Notes: generated by a model from the sequence alone, not told the origin. Positions 26,728-35,151 are shown, counted from the first letter of the stretch. The stretch is DNA of 64,000 nt from Paenibacillus riograndensis SBR5 (GCF_000981585.1 NZ_LN831776.1:5191187-5255186), one strand, 5' to 3'. A program made the numbers and translations.

Positions 26728-26802
26728 AAAAAGACACCTCGCTCCTCTCTGGAATTCCTTGCATACGGAACTATCCGATAAGATTAAGTGTGTCCACCTC
26801 TA

Positions 26803-27498
26803 CTATAGGTTAATCTCTTCTTCACGCTTCAGGAACCTGAATGGGGAGCGGCTGTTGGCACGGGCCACCTTACCCATGCCTCCATACCATAATACGGCCA
26901 TCAGAGGCACGATGAACCAAATCCAGGTATTGGTCATCGTACTGAGGATGAAATCATAGATTCCATGCCACAGCCAAGGCAGCAGCAAGGACATAAATAG
27001 AATTCCTCTTGTCCGGACGCCGCCTGAGAACTTGGCCCTGCCCATATGATATCCCATAATGACGCCAAACATAGCATGCCCCGATACCGGAAGCAGCGCG
27101 CGCATGAACATGGAGCCGATTGAAGCGTGGCTGTACCAGGCATACATTATATTTTCTATTGTTGCAAAGCCCAGCGATATCGCTACAGCATATAGTATTC
27201 CATCATATGGCTCGTCAAACTCGGTATGATTGTAGATCATATGGTACAGCACAAACCACTTCAAGCATTCTTCCACGCCGGAGGAGATGAGGAATGAATC
27301 GACGTAAGGTCCGCCGTCCAGCCCAAGCACAAGCCCTCTTTGAATAATCATAATGGGAAACACAATCAAAAGACCCAGCAGAAACACCTTCAGAACCATG
27401 TGAAGCGGCTCCTGATCGTACTTATCCTTTAGATAGAAAAAAGTCAGCAGGGCAAGTCCCGGTGCCACTGCTGACGAAATGACCGATAACAAAAGCAC
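26803..27498 (-). CDS. prsW: PrsW intramembrane glutamic protease
   Basis: Multi-pass membrane protease; B. subtilis PrsW makes the site-1 cut in anti-sigma factor RsiW. 231 aa with the four conserved motifs: SGVEECLKW (E76, E77), ATIENIMY, PVSGHAMFG and LPWLWHGIYDF. About eight hydrophobic segments. Located upstream of ypeB as ypdC is in Bacillus. An IS630-type element is inserted just upstream, so its native promoter region may have been altered. Confidence 0.94.
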   Translation of the reverse strand: MLLLSVISSAVAPGLALLTFFYLKDKYDQEPLHMVLKVFLLGLLIVFPIMIIQRGLVLGLDGGPYVDSFLISSGVEECLKWFVLYHMIYNHTEFDEPYDGILYAVAISLGFATIENIMYAWYSHASIGSMFMRALLPVSGHAMFGVIMGYHMGRAKFSGGVRTRGILFMSLLLPWLWHGIYDFILSTMTNTWIWFIVPLMAVLWYGGMGKVARANSRSPFRFLKREEEINL

Positions 27499-27556
27499 CG
27501 ATTCCCCTCCCTACGTTCTGTCCAATCTATATAGTTTGAACTAAAGAAACGACTGA

Positions 27557-28087
27557 CTAGAACCTGACACAGAGTCGGTCGATGATGGTCAAAGGCACTT
27601 TCATAATCTCCTCCATGAATTGCTGTACGTTGGTTCGAATTTCAGTGACCGTGTGGTAGAAGACGTTGTTAATCACGTCCGATTTAAGCCATTTCCACAA
27701 GCCTTCGACTGCATTGAATTGAGGGCTATAGGGAGGTAGGAACACCAGCTCAAGTCGTTCTTTCATCTCCGTCAGGAACGGGGTTAGTAGCTCCGCATGG
27801 TGGATTCGCGCATTGTCCAAGACCATCACGATTTTACCTGTTGGGTATTCATCGATGACTTTTTTCAAAAAACTCAAAAAGGTTTCTGCGGTATACTGTT
27901 CATCTTCCTGCCATACGATTTTGCCTGTTCCATAATCAACGGTTGCCAGCAGTTTGACGCCGCGATGTTTACCTGTGGTTGGAATGATCCGTTGCTTACC
28001 GCGGAGAAACCACGTTTTCTGAATGGCTTGATAATCTCGAATCATGGATTCATCTTCGAATAGCAAATGGTGAATTTCGTCCTTCAT
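27557..28087 (-). CDS. IS630-type transposase, DDE catalytic half
   Basis: 176 aa with the IS630 triad: LLFEDESMIRDYQ (first Asp), MVLDNARIHHA (second Asp) and PPYSPQFNAVEGLWKWLK (Glu). Its ATG overlaps the upstream ORF stop (ATGA). A run of seven A followed by G just upstream is a classic -1 slippery site that would fuse both ORFs into one protein of about 345 aa. Confidence 0.93.
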   Translation of the reverse strand: MKDEIHHLLFEDESMIRDYQAIQKTWFLRGKQRIIPTTGKHRGVKLLATVDYGTGKIVWQEDEQYTAETFLSFLKKVIDEYPTGKIVMVLDNARIHHAELLTPFLTEMKERLELVFLPPYSPQFNAVEGLWKWLKSDVINNVFYHTVTEIRTNVQQFMEEIMKVPLTIIDRLCVRF

Positions 28088-28596
28088 ATATCTTTTTTTA
28101 AGTTGGGAAACGTGGTTTCTGTAAAAAATCTTTGTTTTTCTTCGTCCGCTGCGGCCAAGGTATACGTTGGCTTGGTGTAGCTTAGCCCCTGTCGCTGCAT
28201 CATTTTGGAGATACCCCGAAGCGAATACGTGACTCCAAATTCCCGTTTGATCAAGGCTGCAATGATCTCCAGTGTCCAGTTGTGCCGCGCCGTAAAGCCA
28301 ACATCATGCGGAACCGAACCCACAATGGTCTGTTTCAGCTTTTCTTGTTGTTCTTTGGTTAATCGAACAGGCGCTCCTGGAGAATGATTCATTTGAAGGC
28401 CTGAAAGCCCTCCGGTTTCATACGCCCCAATGTAACCTTTTACGGTTTTTGCACTTCGATCGATGGTATGGGCAATTTCCTCAATTTCTGTTCCTTGTAG
28501 ATACAAATACAGGGTCTGGTATCGTTCGTACATCCGACGTTTTTTGGCTTGCTTCATCGCGGTTTGGATCTCTTGAAAGGATGCTGTATGGTCCAT
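28084..28596 (-). CDS. IS630-type transposase, N-terminal DNA-binding half
   Basis: 170 aa. Helix-turn-helix regions are visible: YLQGTEIEEIAHTIDRSAKT and the winged-helix-like NWTLEIIAALIKREFGV...LRGISKMMQRQG. The frame ends NLKKDI at the A7-G slippery sequence (about 28092-28099). AGGGGAATGTA precedes the start. Apparently intact. Confidence 0.92.
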   Translation of the reverse strand: MDHTASFQEIQTAMKQAKKRRMYERYQTLYLYLQGTEIEEIAHTIDRSAKTVKGYIGAYETGGLSGLQMNHSPGAPVRLTKEQQEKLKQTIVGSVPHDVGFTARHNWTLEIIAALIKREFGVTYSLRGISKMMQRQGLSYTKPTYTLAAADEEKQRFFTETTFPNLKKDI

Positions 28597-28736
28597 TACA
28601 TTCCCCTGCCTGTCTGAAGTCGTTGTCTATATTACTTCGACATGTTGCAACGAAATCCTTACCATAGTTTTCTAATCTTTAGTTCAACTTATATAGCTAA
28701 TCATCTGTGCATGCTGCTCTTCAAGCCCTTCCACCG

Positions 28737-29351
28737 TTATTGCTGGCGTTTGAAATGAGTGCAGATCAGTTCAATCGCATTCTCCGGCATAACCGCCTTG
28801 CCGTACTCAGCCAGCATGGCTTCGGTTACCGGCGATGAATCGCCGAACTCGGAGAGCACACCGACAAGCCCGGATAATGCGGCTTCCTCAAATTCCTTCG
28901 GATCAAAGTAGAGATACCATATATCATTATAAGAATACAGTTTTCCTTGAGAAGTAATATTGCCGATGAGCACGTGTGCTGCTTCAACTAAAGCTTCAAA
29001 ATCACGGAATGCATATACAATGGAGTCGCTTTGTTCCAGTGTAACTTCCATTTCGTAAATTTCTTCGGGCAATTCTTCTTCACCGGACGCACCGTACTGA
29101 TGGTGATCATATTTTCCCCTAGTCACTATAACGACCATGCCTTGCGCGGGCAATGCGAACACTTCCACGGCAAGCGGACCTGTAGCGTCGAAACCAAGTT
29201 CACTGTACGCCTGATCCATCATCTCCGTAAACAAGTCATGCACCTTGGGAACTTCCTGCCACATATCTTCCTTCTGGATGCCCCGCTCGCTCAGGTCGTC
29301 AAAAGTGAGGAAAATCCGTATCTTATCTTGACTTAATCGCTCTATTCTCAT
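28737..29351 (-). CDS. mecA: MecA/YpbH-family ClpC adaptor
   Basis: 204 aa. Adaptor that delivers substrates to the ClpCP protease; in Bacillus MecA targets ComK and YpbH is its paralogue. N-terminal MRIERLSQDKIRIFLTFDDLSERGI is the substrate-binding domain; C-terminal VYAFRDFEALVEAAH and YYLYFDP-type segments form the ClpC-binding domain. Start at 29351 has AGGAGG 7 nt upstream. The gene order (ypbH near prsW and ypeB) argues for YpbH orthology. Confidence 0.88.
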   Translation of the reverse strand: MRIERLSQDKIRIFLTFDDLSERGIQKEDMWQEVPKVHDLFTEMMDQAYSELGFDATGPLAVEVFALPAQGMVVIVTRGKYDHHQYGASGEEELPEEIYEMEVTLEQSDSIVYAFRDFEALVEAAHVLIGNITSQGKLYSYNDIWYLYFDPKEFEEAALSGLVGVLSEFGDSSPVTEAMLAEYGKAVMPENAIELICTHFKRQQ

Positions 29352-29517
29352 GACAGGATCCTCCTTTTGCAAGCTCATTTATTATAATGTATGATGAGTC
29401 CCGAGTAATGAGCCAAAAATAGTTACTATGTATGTATGTTATCATTTTGCAACGGCAAATGCACGTAAATAAAAAATTATTTCTCCACCCCTCCGGGAAA
29501 GCGGTTTGTTAAAAAAA

Positions 29518-29555
29518 GAATCATTTTGACGACACTCGATCCCCAAAATGATTCT
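29518..29555 (-). terminator. Intrinsic terminator
   Basis: Minus-strand 12-bp stem AGAATCATTTTG / CAAAATGATTCT followed by seven T, just beyond the stop at 29573. Confidence 0.9.
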
Positions 29556-29572
29556 GCTGCAGCTTACCTGTG

Positions 29573-29944
29573 TTACAATCCCGGTACGGCGGTATGTGCA
29601 TCCTTGAGAATTTGCTCCACTTCATGCTTCACATCAGGGTTGCTGCGGATGAAATCCTTCAGCATTTTGAGATTGGTTTCCCTGTATTGGGAATTGGATT
29701 CCCCCTTATGCTCGCCGCTGCTGTGGGAACTGTGCGCCCCGCTGTCATGCTTGCCGCCGGATGCTGTGCTTCCGAAGCTGGTCATGGCCATCTCCATGAT
29801 TTTATCCTTCGCTTTATCACCGGCGCCGCGCATTGAACCGTTCTGCTGAAGCAGGCCGGACATCAGGGCTCCCCGTTTTTTGGACATCATCGTACTGACG
29901 GCTGCACCCAGCACCACACCGCATAAAAATGACGAAGTATTCAT
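29573..29944 (-). CDS. Hypothetical protein with N-terminal membrane segment
   Basis: 123 aa from ATG 29944 (AAGGAGG upstream): MNTSSFLCGVVLGAAVSTMMSKKRG has one short hydrophobic segment, then a Gly/Met-rich region, a His/Ser/Gly-rich stretch (GGKHDSGAHSSHSSGEHKGE) and a charged helical tail (LKMLKDFIRSNPDVKHEVEQILKD). It resembles short YtxH-type proteins in layout only. Function unknown; terminator directly follows. Confidence 0.7.
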   Translation of the reverse strand: MNTSSFLCGVVLGAAVSTMMSKKRGALMSGLLQQNGSMRGAGDKAKDKIMEMAMTSFGSTASGGKHDSGAHSSHSSGEHKGESNSQYRETNLKMLKDFIRSNPDVKHEVEQILKDAHTAVPGL

Positions 29945-30029
29945 ATCTCTAACCTCCTTGTATGGTAAAATCATGCTTAGTGTTCGCGGAAAGATTGCCG
30001 CTCATACAGCCTAACAACAAGAAAGCGAG

Positions 30030-30998
30030 ATGAAAAAAGTGGGTAAAACAACAGCAATACTGCTGCTGTCCGCTCTTTTGCTGTCAGCCTGCAGCAATGG
30101 CGGCAGCAGCGGGAATTCAGCAGCTGAAGCCACAGTGCAGCCTGCAGCGTCTGCTGCGCAAGCAGCACCGGAGCCATCGGCCCAGGCCGCCGCAAGCCCG
30201 GAAGCAAGCTCAGCCCCTGTGGCGGAGCCATCAGCCGCACCGGCCACAGCGGGCGCAGCGGGTGCCGCCTCAAGCTCAGCACCGCAGCCGGCGGGAGACA
30301 ACAGCGCGGTGTCGGGTGAGCAGCCAGCTGGCGATACCCCCGCCGCAGAAGTTCCCCTGCTTTACCACATGAACAAAAATTACGACATAGTACCCAATGC
30401 GGAAGGCACTAACAAAAAGGTCGTCCTGCTCACCTTCGATGATGGACCAAAGGAAGCGGATATGATCAATTCACTGATCGATACCCTCGATAAGCATCAT
30501 GCCAAGGCGATTTTCTTCGTAAACGGCTACCGGGTGAAGGAACACCCCGAGCTGCTGAAGCTCATCAAAGACCGCGGCGGGATTATCGGCAACCACAGCT
30601 GGGATCATATCGTGCTGAAGGATAAGCCATACGCTGAAGTGAAGAAGCAGATTGAGGATGTGCAGAAAATTGTCAAGGAAATCACCGGTGAAGCTCCGCA
30701 CTTCTTCCGTCCGCCCCATGGCGCAGGCGGAGATGTTGGCAAGAAGATCGCTGCCGAGAACGGCCTGCTCTATATGACCTGGTCGGTCGGCTCTCTGGAC
30801 TGGGAAATGAAGGAGAAGGACACCAACAAAACAGCAAAGCTGATCACCAACGTCACGGATCAGCTGCACTCCGGCAGCAACATCCTGATGCATGAGCTTC
30901 CGTGGACCGTAGAAGCGCTGGATACGCTGCTGACCACTCTGGAAGGCAAGGGCTACAGCTTTGCCGATCCCCGAAGCATCGAACTCAAAATGCGCTAA
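30030..30998 (+). CDS. Polysaccharide deacetylase lipoprotein
   Basis: 322 aa. Signal peptide with lipobox LLSAC (C21), then an Ala/Pro/Ser-rich low-complexity linker (about 22-108), then a NodB-homology domain with TFDDGP (metal-binding Asp pair), HSWDH (metal His) and FFRPPHG. Such CE4 enzymes remove acetyl groups from peptidoglycan or other GlcNAc polymers; the linker would let it reach into the wall. First plus-strand gene in the window; ribosome site weak. Confidence 0.92.
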   Translation: MKKVGKTTAILLLSALLLSACSNGGSSGNSAAEATVQPAASAAQAAPEPSAQAAASPEASSAPVAEPSAAPATAGAAGAASSSAPQPAGDNSAVSGEQPAGDTPAAEVPLLYHMNKNYDIVPNAEGTNKKVVLLTFDDGPKEADMINSLIDTLDKHHAKAIFFVNGYRVKEHPELLKLIKDRGGIIGNHSWDHIVLKDKPYAEVKKQIEDVQKIVKEITGEAPHFFRPPHGAGGDVGKKIAAENGLLYMTWSVGSLDWEMKEKDTNKTAKLITNVTDQLHSGSNILMHELPWTVEALDTLLTTLEGKGYSFADPRSIELKMR

Positions 30999-31058
30999 GC
31001 TGCGGCAGTACTTGCAGTTGCAAACGGCTGGGAGTCCTGTTACAAGTGCAATGGATAA

Positions 31059-31096
31059 AAACGGCTGTGCCGTCCTCCACGGGACAGCGCAGCTGT
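31059..31096. repeat. Hairpin of the AAACGGCTG family
   Basis: AAACGGCTGTGCCGTCC ... GGACAGCGCAGCTGT, an imperfect hairpin after the deacetylase gene. Related hairpins occur at 31537-31588 and 36897-36936. It may act as a terminator, although no strong T-run follows. Confidence 0.55.
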
Positions 31097-31153
31097 CTTT
31101 GGTTCTAGCGTTACCTGGAGAACGATTCCCCATGAATCCTACGGCAACTTTTT

Positions 31154-31340
31154 AAGTGGAAAAAGGTTAACTAATTTGCCGGAGCACCCTATCCTCGACA
31201 TTTCTAAGTGGAAAAAGGGACACTAATTCAGCTCATTTTGCCACTGGACAAGAAATTTGGTCCAATTAGTTTTACTTTTTCCACTTCAATCTCAGGATTT
31301 CTTAATTTCCGGAAAAATAAGTTCCTTTTTTCCAACTAGC
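31154..31340. repeat. AGTGGAAAAAGG element, copy B
   Basis: Same architecture as 17295-17480: two direct AGTGGAAAAAGG..ACTAATT motifs (31155 and 31207) followed by inverted versions (CCAATTAGTTTTACTTTTTC at about 31262, and AATAAGTTCC...CCAACTA at about 31316). Similarity to copy A extends upstream through a shared ATGAATCC(T)(A/T)CGGC segment. No coding capacity. Confidence 0.75.
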
Positions 31341-31368
31341 ACCTGCGAAGAAGCCGTTTCGACGCCAC

Positions 31369-31493
31369 AACAACGGTATTTCTGCCGTTGTTTCCGGGCA
31401 AGCTGGCCTTCGGTGCTCCAACAACGGTATTTCTGCCGTTGTTTCCGGGCAAACCGGCCTTCGGTGCTCCAACAACGGTATTTCTGCCGTTGT
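31369..31493. repeat. 51-bp tandem repeat (2.4 copies)
   Basis: Units begin at 31369, 31420 and 31471, exactly 51 bp apart; the third is truncated after 23 bases. Each begins with the palindromic core ACAACGG-TATTTCTG-CCGTTGT. Copies differ at only two or three bases. Because 51 is a multiple of three, long minus-strand frames run through it, but they have no ribosome site and are artefacts. Confidence 0.85.
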
Positions 31494-31536
31494 AATTTTA
31501 TCCACATGCGGAAGTAAACATAGTTCCCTATACAAC

Positions 31537-31588
31537 AACGTCAAACGGCTGCGTTGTCCTTCACTGGACAGCGCAGCCGTTTGACGTT
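31537..31588. repeat. Long hairpin of the AAACGGCTG family
   Basis: Near-perfect inverted repeat AACGTCAAACGGCTGCG ... CGCAGCCGTTTGACGTT with a loop near CCTTCACTGG. It sits between the tandem repeat and the metallophosphoesterase gene. Confidence 0.7.
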
Positions 31589-31731
31589 GGGGTAATGCAA
31601 TCGGACAGAGTTTCAGTTATTAGAACGCTTGCCCTTCATTTCAGGCTGGAATAAAACGATATAACGGATTCCGAGTCCGAGCCAGCCGGAAAACGCGGCT
31701 TTTTCGTAAAATAATGTCTTCTCTGTCCGCT

Positions 31732-32568
31732 TCATTTTGTAGCCCGGCGGAGCGTCAGAACGTGCATTTCCGCGCGGCTCCCCCAGCGCAGCGGAAAATG
31801 TGCGGTGCCGAAACCGCGGCTGATCAGCAATCCGGCTTTCTTGCCGGAGCCGTCGTTTCTTGGGATAACATAGTGGCCGGCGTTATACTGGCGGTAGAAC
31901 GGATCTACGTGCCTGTGGCCGACAAAAGGCAAAACCACCTGGCCTCCATGGGTATGGCCGGCAAGTACAAGGTCAGCCGGAACTTCGGATTGCTGGGTCA
32001 GCCAGAGCGGGTCATGGACAAGAATGATCCGGCAGAACGGGGCCTCTGCACTGGACAACGGCGGAAGCGGCCTATATGCTCTCTTGCCTCCCGTGCGCGG
32101 AAAATCCACCCCGGTAAGCAGCAGACTGCTCCCGTTTTTTTGTATCGTAATGCTCTCATCCTGCAGCAGCTTAACTCCACTGCCGCGTATGATATTGTCC
32201 ACAAGCGTTATATTCGCCCGGTAATCATGGTTTCCATGTACAGCATAGGCAGGTGCGAGTGCTGCCGCCAAGGTCATATTATCGTACAGGCGGTTCATGG
32301 AAGCGCCCTTTTCCGTCAGGTCTCCTCCAAGGAAAACGGCATCTATTTCCCCCTTCATCGGACTCAGCCGCCTGAATGGGAGGCGACGCCGGTGAATGTC
32401 TGAAATAAACAGGATGCGGAAGCCGTCAAATTCCTTGGGGAGAGCCTCGAGAAATATTTCCTCGGCAATAATATGGTTCCTGAAGGCAGCCGCCAGCATC
32501 AGAGATCCAAATAACACCAGCAGCAGCACGCAGATTCCCGCAATACCCAGCAGCCAGACGGCTACCAT
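31732..32568 (-). CDS. Membrane-anchored metallophosphoesterase
   Basis: 278 aa. N-terminal hydrophobic segment (VWLLGIAGICVLLLVLFGSLML), then a calcineurin-like phosphoesterase domain with all metal motifs: FISDIHRRR (DxH), FLGGDLTEKG (GD), VHGNHDYR (GNHD) and LAGHTHGGQ (GHTHG). Resembles YaeI/YkuE phosphodiesterases that act at the membrane. The start ATG (32568) overlaps the stop of the upstream gene by 7 nt. Substrate unknown. Confidence 0.88.
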   Translation of the reverse strand: MVAVWLLGIAGICVLLLVLFGSLMLAAAFRNHIIAEEIFLEALPKEFDGFRILFISDIHRRRLPFRRLSPMKGEIDAVFLGGDLTEKGASMNRLYDNMTLAAALAPAYAVHGNHDYRANITLVDNIIRGSGVKLLQDESITIQKNGSSLLLTGVDFPRTGGKRAYRPLPPLSSAEAPFCRIILVHDPLWLTQQSEVPADLVLAGHTHGGQVVLPFVGHRHVDPFYRQYNAGHYVIPRNDGSGKKAGLLISRGFGTAHFPLRWGSRAEMHVLTLRRATK

Positions 32569-32939
32569 AAGGTATTCAGGTCCGGCGCCCCGTTGAGTCC
32601 CCACCACAACAGGAAGCCGAGCAGCAGTATAAAAATAATTATTAATGAATTAATGAACATTTTGCTGAAACGCAGCCGTTCGGAGGGGTAGGTTTCGGTC
32701 CGGGAAGGTGTGGCTGTTTCTCCGTCCGCAGATATTTCATCCTGTTTGGCCGCTTTCCTGGACGGTGCTGTGGAATAACGGCTTTTTCTCGACAGGGTAC
32801 CTGTTCCCGCGAAGGGCGTTTCAGTGGCTGTTTGGGATGCTGATGAAACCCGCGACCGATTTTTTCTTTTGGCCGCAGAGGGTTGTTCAGTTTTGTTCGG
32901 TTTCTTGCGGGACTTTACCCGGCTGAGTTCTTCGCTCAT
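32562..32939 (-). CDS. Hypothetical single-pass membrane protein
   Basis: 125 aa: a long basic, Ser/Thr/Lys-rich N-terminal part (about 1-90) then one transmembrane helix (MFINSLIIIFILLLGFLLWW) and a short tail. It overlaps the CPBP protease stop by 4 nt and the phosphoesterase start by 7 nt, so the three genes form one unit. No domain recognised. Confidence 0.7.
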   Translation of the reverse strand: MSEELSRVKSRKKPNKTEQPSAAKRKNRSRVSSASQTATETPFAGTGTLSRKSRYSTAPSRKAAKQDEISADGETATPSRTETYPSERLRFSKMFINSLIIIFILLLGFLLWWGLNGAPDLNTLW

Positions 32940-33529
32940 GACGCCCTCCGGTAACGGATCACTAGACCCGAAAACACATCAATAATAAAATGGCACAGAA
33001 TCGGTGCCCAAAGCGTTCCTGAATGGATGTAAATGTAACCCAGGCCGTAGCTGCTGAGGAACACCCACCCCGTCGGAATCCAGTGGCGCAGATAGCGGAC
33101 ATGGATCACGGCAAACAATATGCTGGTCCAATAAAGTCCAAATGTATGTTGAACTGCTCCCCGGAACAACAGCTCCTCGCAGACGGACACAATGGCAGCA
33201 ATGACAAGAATATGCCACAAAGGCCTTTTGCCGAATAACAGCTCGTTAATCCCTCCGTCATCCATGCTGTCTTCAGGAACAATATGTGTCAGCAGGAAGT
33301 CCACAATCAGCATAATTGCAGCGAGCCCAAGGGCCCAATACACAAATTGTGCGCTGTCCGGAAAATTTAATATGTGAATGGGATTTCTTTTCTGCAATAA
33401 TATCCATATCAAGCCGATAAATAAAGTAAGACCCTGCGTTATATACAGATTAAGTAAAAGGATCTTGTCAGTTAACTGCTGGGGATCAGCTTTTTTGATC
33501 TTGATATCGCCAAATTTGAATTTTTTCAT
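32936..33529 (-). CDS. CPBP-family intramembrane metalloprotease
   Basis: 197 aa with about five hydrophobic helices and the family motifs EELLFRG (catalytic Glu pair), AVIHVRY and LCHFIIDV (metal-binding His). CAAX protease/bacteriocin-processing type; substrate unknown. First gene of a three-gene unit with the hypothetical membrane protein and the phosphoesterase. Confidence 0.9.
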   Translation of the reverse strand: MKKFKFGDIKIKKADPQQLTDKILLLNLYITQGLTLFIGLIWILLQKRNPIHILNFPDSAQFVYWALGLAAIMLIVDFLLTHIVPEDSMDDGGINELLFGKRPLWHILVIAAIVSVCEELLFRGAVQHTFGLYWTSILFAVIHVRYLRHWIPTGWVFLSSYGLGYIYIHSGTLWAPILCHFIIDVFSGLVIRYRRAS

Positions 33530-33594
33530 TGTAACCTGCCTGTTCTATATTGTTTTTACATAAGATAATTTCCCTAGACGAAGGAGCATTAATT

Positions 33595-34500
33595 ATGAAC
33601 AGCCGTACCTCCCGCACTCAAATGTTATACACACTAGGTTTTCTGTTTTTTCTGATTTCCGCATTCGCCGCTTTTTTTACGGGAGTGAAGGTCGGGGCCG
33701 ACAAGACAGAGGCTAAATACGCACACCTCGATAATAAAGAAGCTGTCGAGGAATTCTCCGGCTCCTATCAGCAGCAGGATCTTGTTACCTTCTATCATAA
33801 CGTATTTTTGCCCTACCGGGAATTCAAGCGCAGTTGGAACGATGGGCTGGACAACCTGGCCCGCAGCACAGATGCGCGCGAAAATGCTGCAGCGCTGAAG
33901 AATCTCAGCATTCTGGCAGACAAGCAGTATGACAAGGTGACACAGGATTCCATTTTTACAAGTTCGCCTTTGCTTTACGAATCCCAGTTGAATATCCTGA
34001 AGAGTCTGACCTTGTTCTCCCAGGCCTCCAGCAAGGTAACCGCAGGTGCATCGGGGGCTGAAACGGCAAAAATACTAAGAAACGACAATTTCACAGCCAA
34101 CGCGGTCAAGTTCGGCCTGCTGGCGCAGAAAAATTTCTATGACTCCATGCTCAAATGGGGGGCCAAGAGCAGCAGTAAAATTCCTGCCGAGGCCGGAGAG
34201 CTGAAAACCCTCTCTTTCGTGCAATGGAAAAAGATGCCCCTGCTGCTCAAAAACGCATCCATCGCCGATATTATGCTGAACCGAGCCATCTATGAAGCGT
34301 ATGACCCGCAGGATATTACGGCCAAAATTGACGATATGATCTATTCCGGCACGGCCAGCTCGCTGAAACTTAAGGACGTTCAATCCTCCGTTTCCCTTCT
34401 AATCTCCACGGGAGCGGTGCAGGAACAGGATTTCATGAAGTGGCGCGAACAATATTATGGCAAAGAAACGATACCTCAGCTTCCGTTTTTTTATGAGTAG
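33595..34500 (+). CDS. Hypothetical membrane-anchored protein
   Basis: 301 aa from ATG 33595 (AAGGAG about 9 nt upstream). One N-terminal transmembrane helix (MLYTLGFLFFLISAFAAFFTG) followed by a predominantly helical, soluble region of about 270 residues without recognised motifs. Stands alone upstream of the serA T-box. Function unknown. Confidence 0.75.
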   Translation: MNSRTSRTQMLYTLGFLFFLISAFAAFFTGVKVGADKTEAKYAHLDNKEAVEEFSGSYQQQDLVTFYHNVFLPYREFKRSWNDGLDNLARSTDARENAAALKNLSILADKQYDKVTQDSIFTSSPLLYESQLNILKSLTLFSQASSKVTAGASGAETAKILRNDNFTANAVKFGLLAQKNFYDSMLKWGAKSSSKIPAEAGELKTLSFVQWKKMPLLLKNASIADIMLNRAIYEAYDPQDITAKIDDMIYSGTASSLKLKDVQSSVSLLISTGAVQEQDFMKWREQYYGKETIPQLPFFYE

Positions 34501-34638
34501 CTGTCCACGCCGCTCATAAGCGGCACTCAGGCGGTAAGATTTCATTAAGAAGACACTGTAATTGCAAGTTAGAACCAGCTATTGCATCATAACGAAAAAT
34601 GAAGTCCACTTCAAGGCAGCGGCTCTGCAATAAGCCTA

Positions 34639-34668
34639 TTGACACATCTGGCACCCTCATGTTACATT
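34639..34668 (+). promoter_or_regulatory. Probable sigma-A promoter of the serA transcript
   Basis: Perfect -35 TTGACA (34639-34644) with a -10-like TACATT 18 bases on (34663-34668). It lies just before the T-box leader. Confidence 0.6.
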
Positions 34669-34689
34669 ATGAAAAATTAATCAAGCAAA

Positions 34690-34945
34690 ACCGATGATGG
34701 AACAAAGATTCTGCAAGTCTTCAGAGAGCCGGTGGATGGTGCAAACCGGTGGCGGACAGAACTCTTTAGCGCTCCTGAGATATTGTGTCGAACCTTACAG
34801 TAGGCACAATCGGATCATCTCCGTTACCAGTGTGGCCTTTGCAGGCCAATGAGGCTGCTACTTCAACAGTTGCAGTGAATTAGGGTGGTACCACGACAAC
34901 TCTCGTCCCTTACTACGGCAGTAGTATGGGGTTGGGAGTTTTTTT
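34690..34945 (+). promoter_or_regulatory. T-box riboswitch of serA
   Basis: A T-box leader sensing uncharged tRNA. Seen directly: stem I AGAGAG/GGTGCAAACCGGTG region, the T-box sequence AGGGTGGTACCACG (34882-34895), and an intrinsic terminator AACTCTC...GGGAGTT (34898-34938) followed by seven T. The most plausible specifier codon is TCT at 34763-34765 (Ser) in GAACTCTTTAGC, which suits serA. Uncharged tRNA-Ser would favour the antiterminator and raise serA expression. Confidence 0.92.
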
Positions 34946-35151
34946 GTTATCCAAATTCCGGGAACGGCCATAAGGCCTATGTCCCAGGGTTTGCCGGTCT
35001 GCTGCATGTATTTTCTTTTATGCGACAGCGCGTTGCCCCGTTATTCCGACATATTTCTCATGCATTTTCTCTGCTTCTGGTACTGTGGACTGCCTCTTCA
35101 GGGCATCCTTGGGCATATATAGCTTTCCAAATTTAAGGAGGACAAGAAACC

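Larger units (their letters stand above)
27530..28693 (-). mobile_element. IS630-type insertion sequence
   Basis: About 1.16 kb flanked by near-identical inverted repeats: left TATATAGTTTGAACTAAAGA (27528-27547), right reverse-complement TATATAAGTTGAACTAAAGA (28676-28695). Terminal TA repeats prevent exact end placement but fit the TA target duplication of IS630/Tc1 elements. It carries two overlapping ORFs for an HTH half and a DDE half. It sits between mecA and prsW. Confidence 0.92.

Noticed and set aside
31369..31493. Possible CRISPR array
   Set aside because: The 51-bp units are contiguous with no variable spacers, only 2.4 copies, and no cas genes are nearby; it is a tandem repeat.
31292..31544. 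Minus-strand ORFs of 71 and 80 aa with internal 17-residue repeats
   Set aside because: They are the in-frame reading of the 51-bp tandem repeat; no ribosome site and no conserved-domain character.
34700..34900. Possible tRNA gene in the stem-loop region before serA
   Set aside because: The folds and the AGGGTGGTACCACG sequence belong to a T-box leader; no complete cloverleaf with CCA end is seen.
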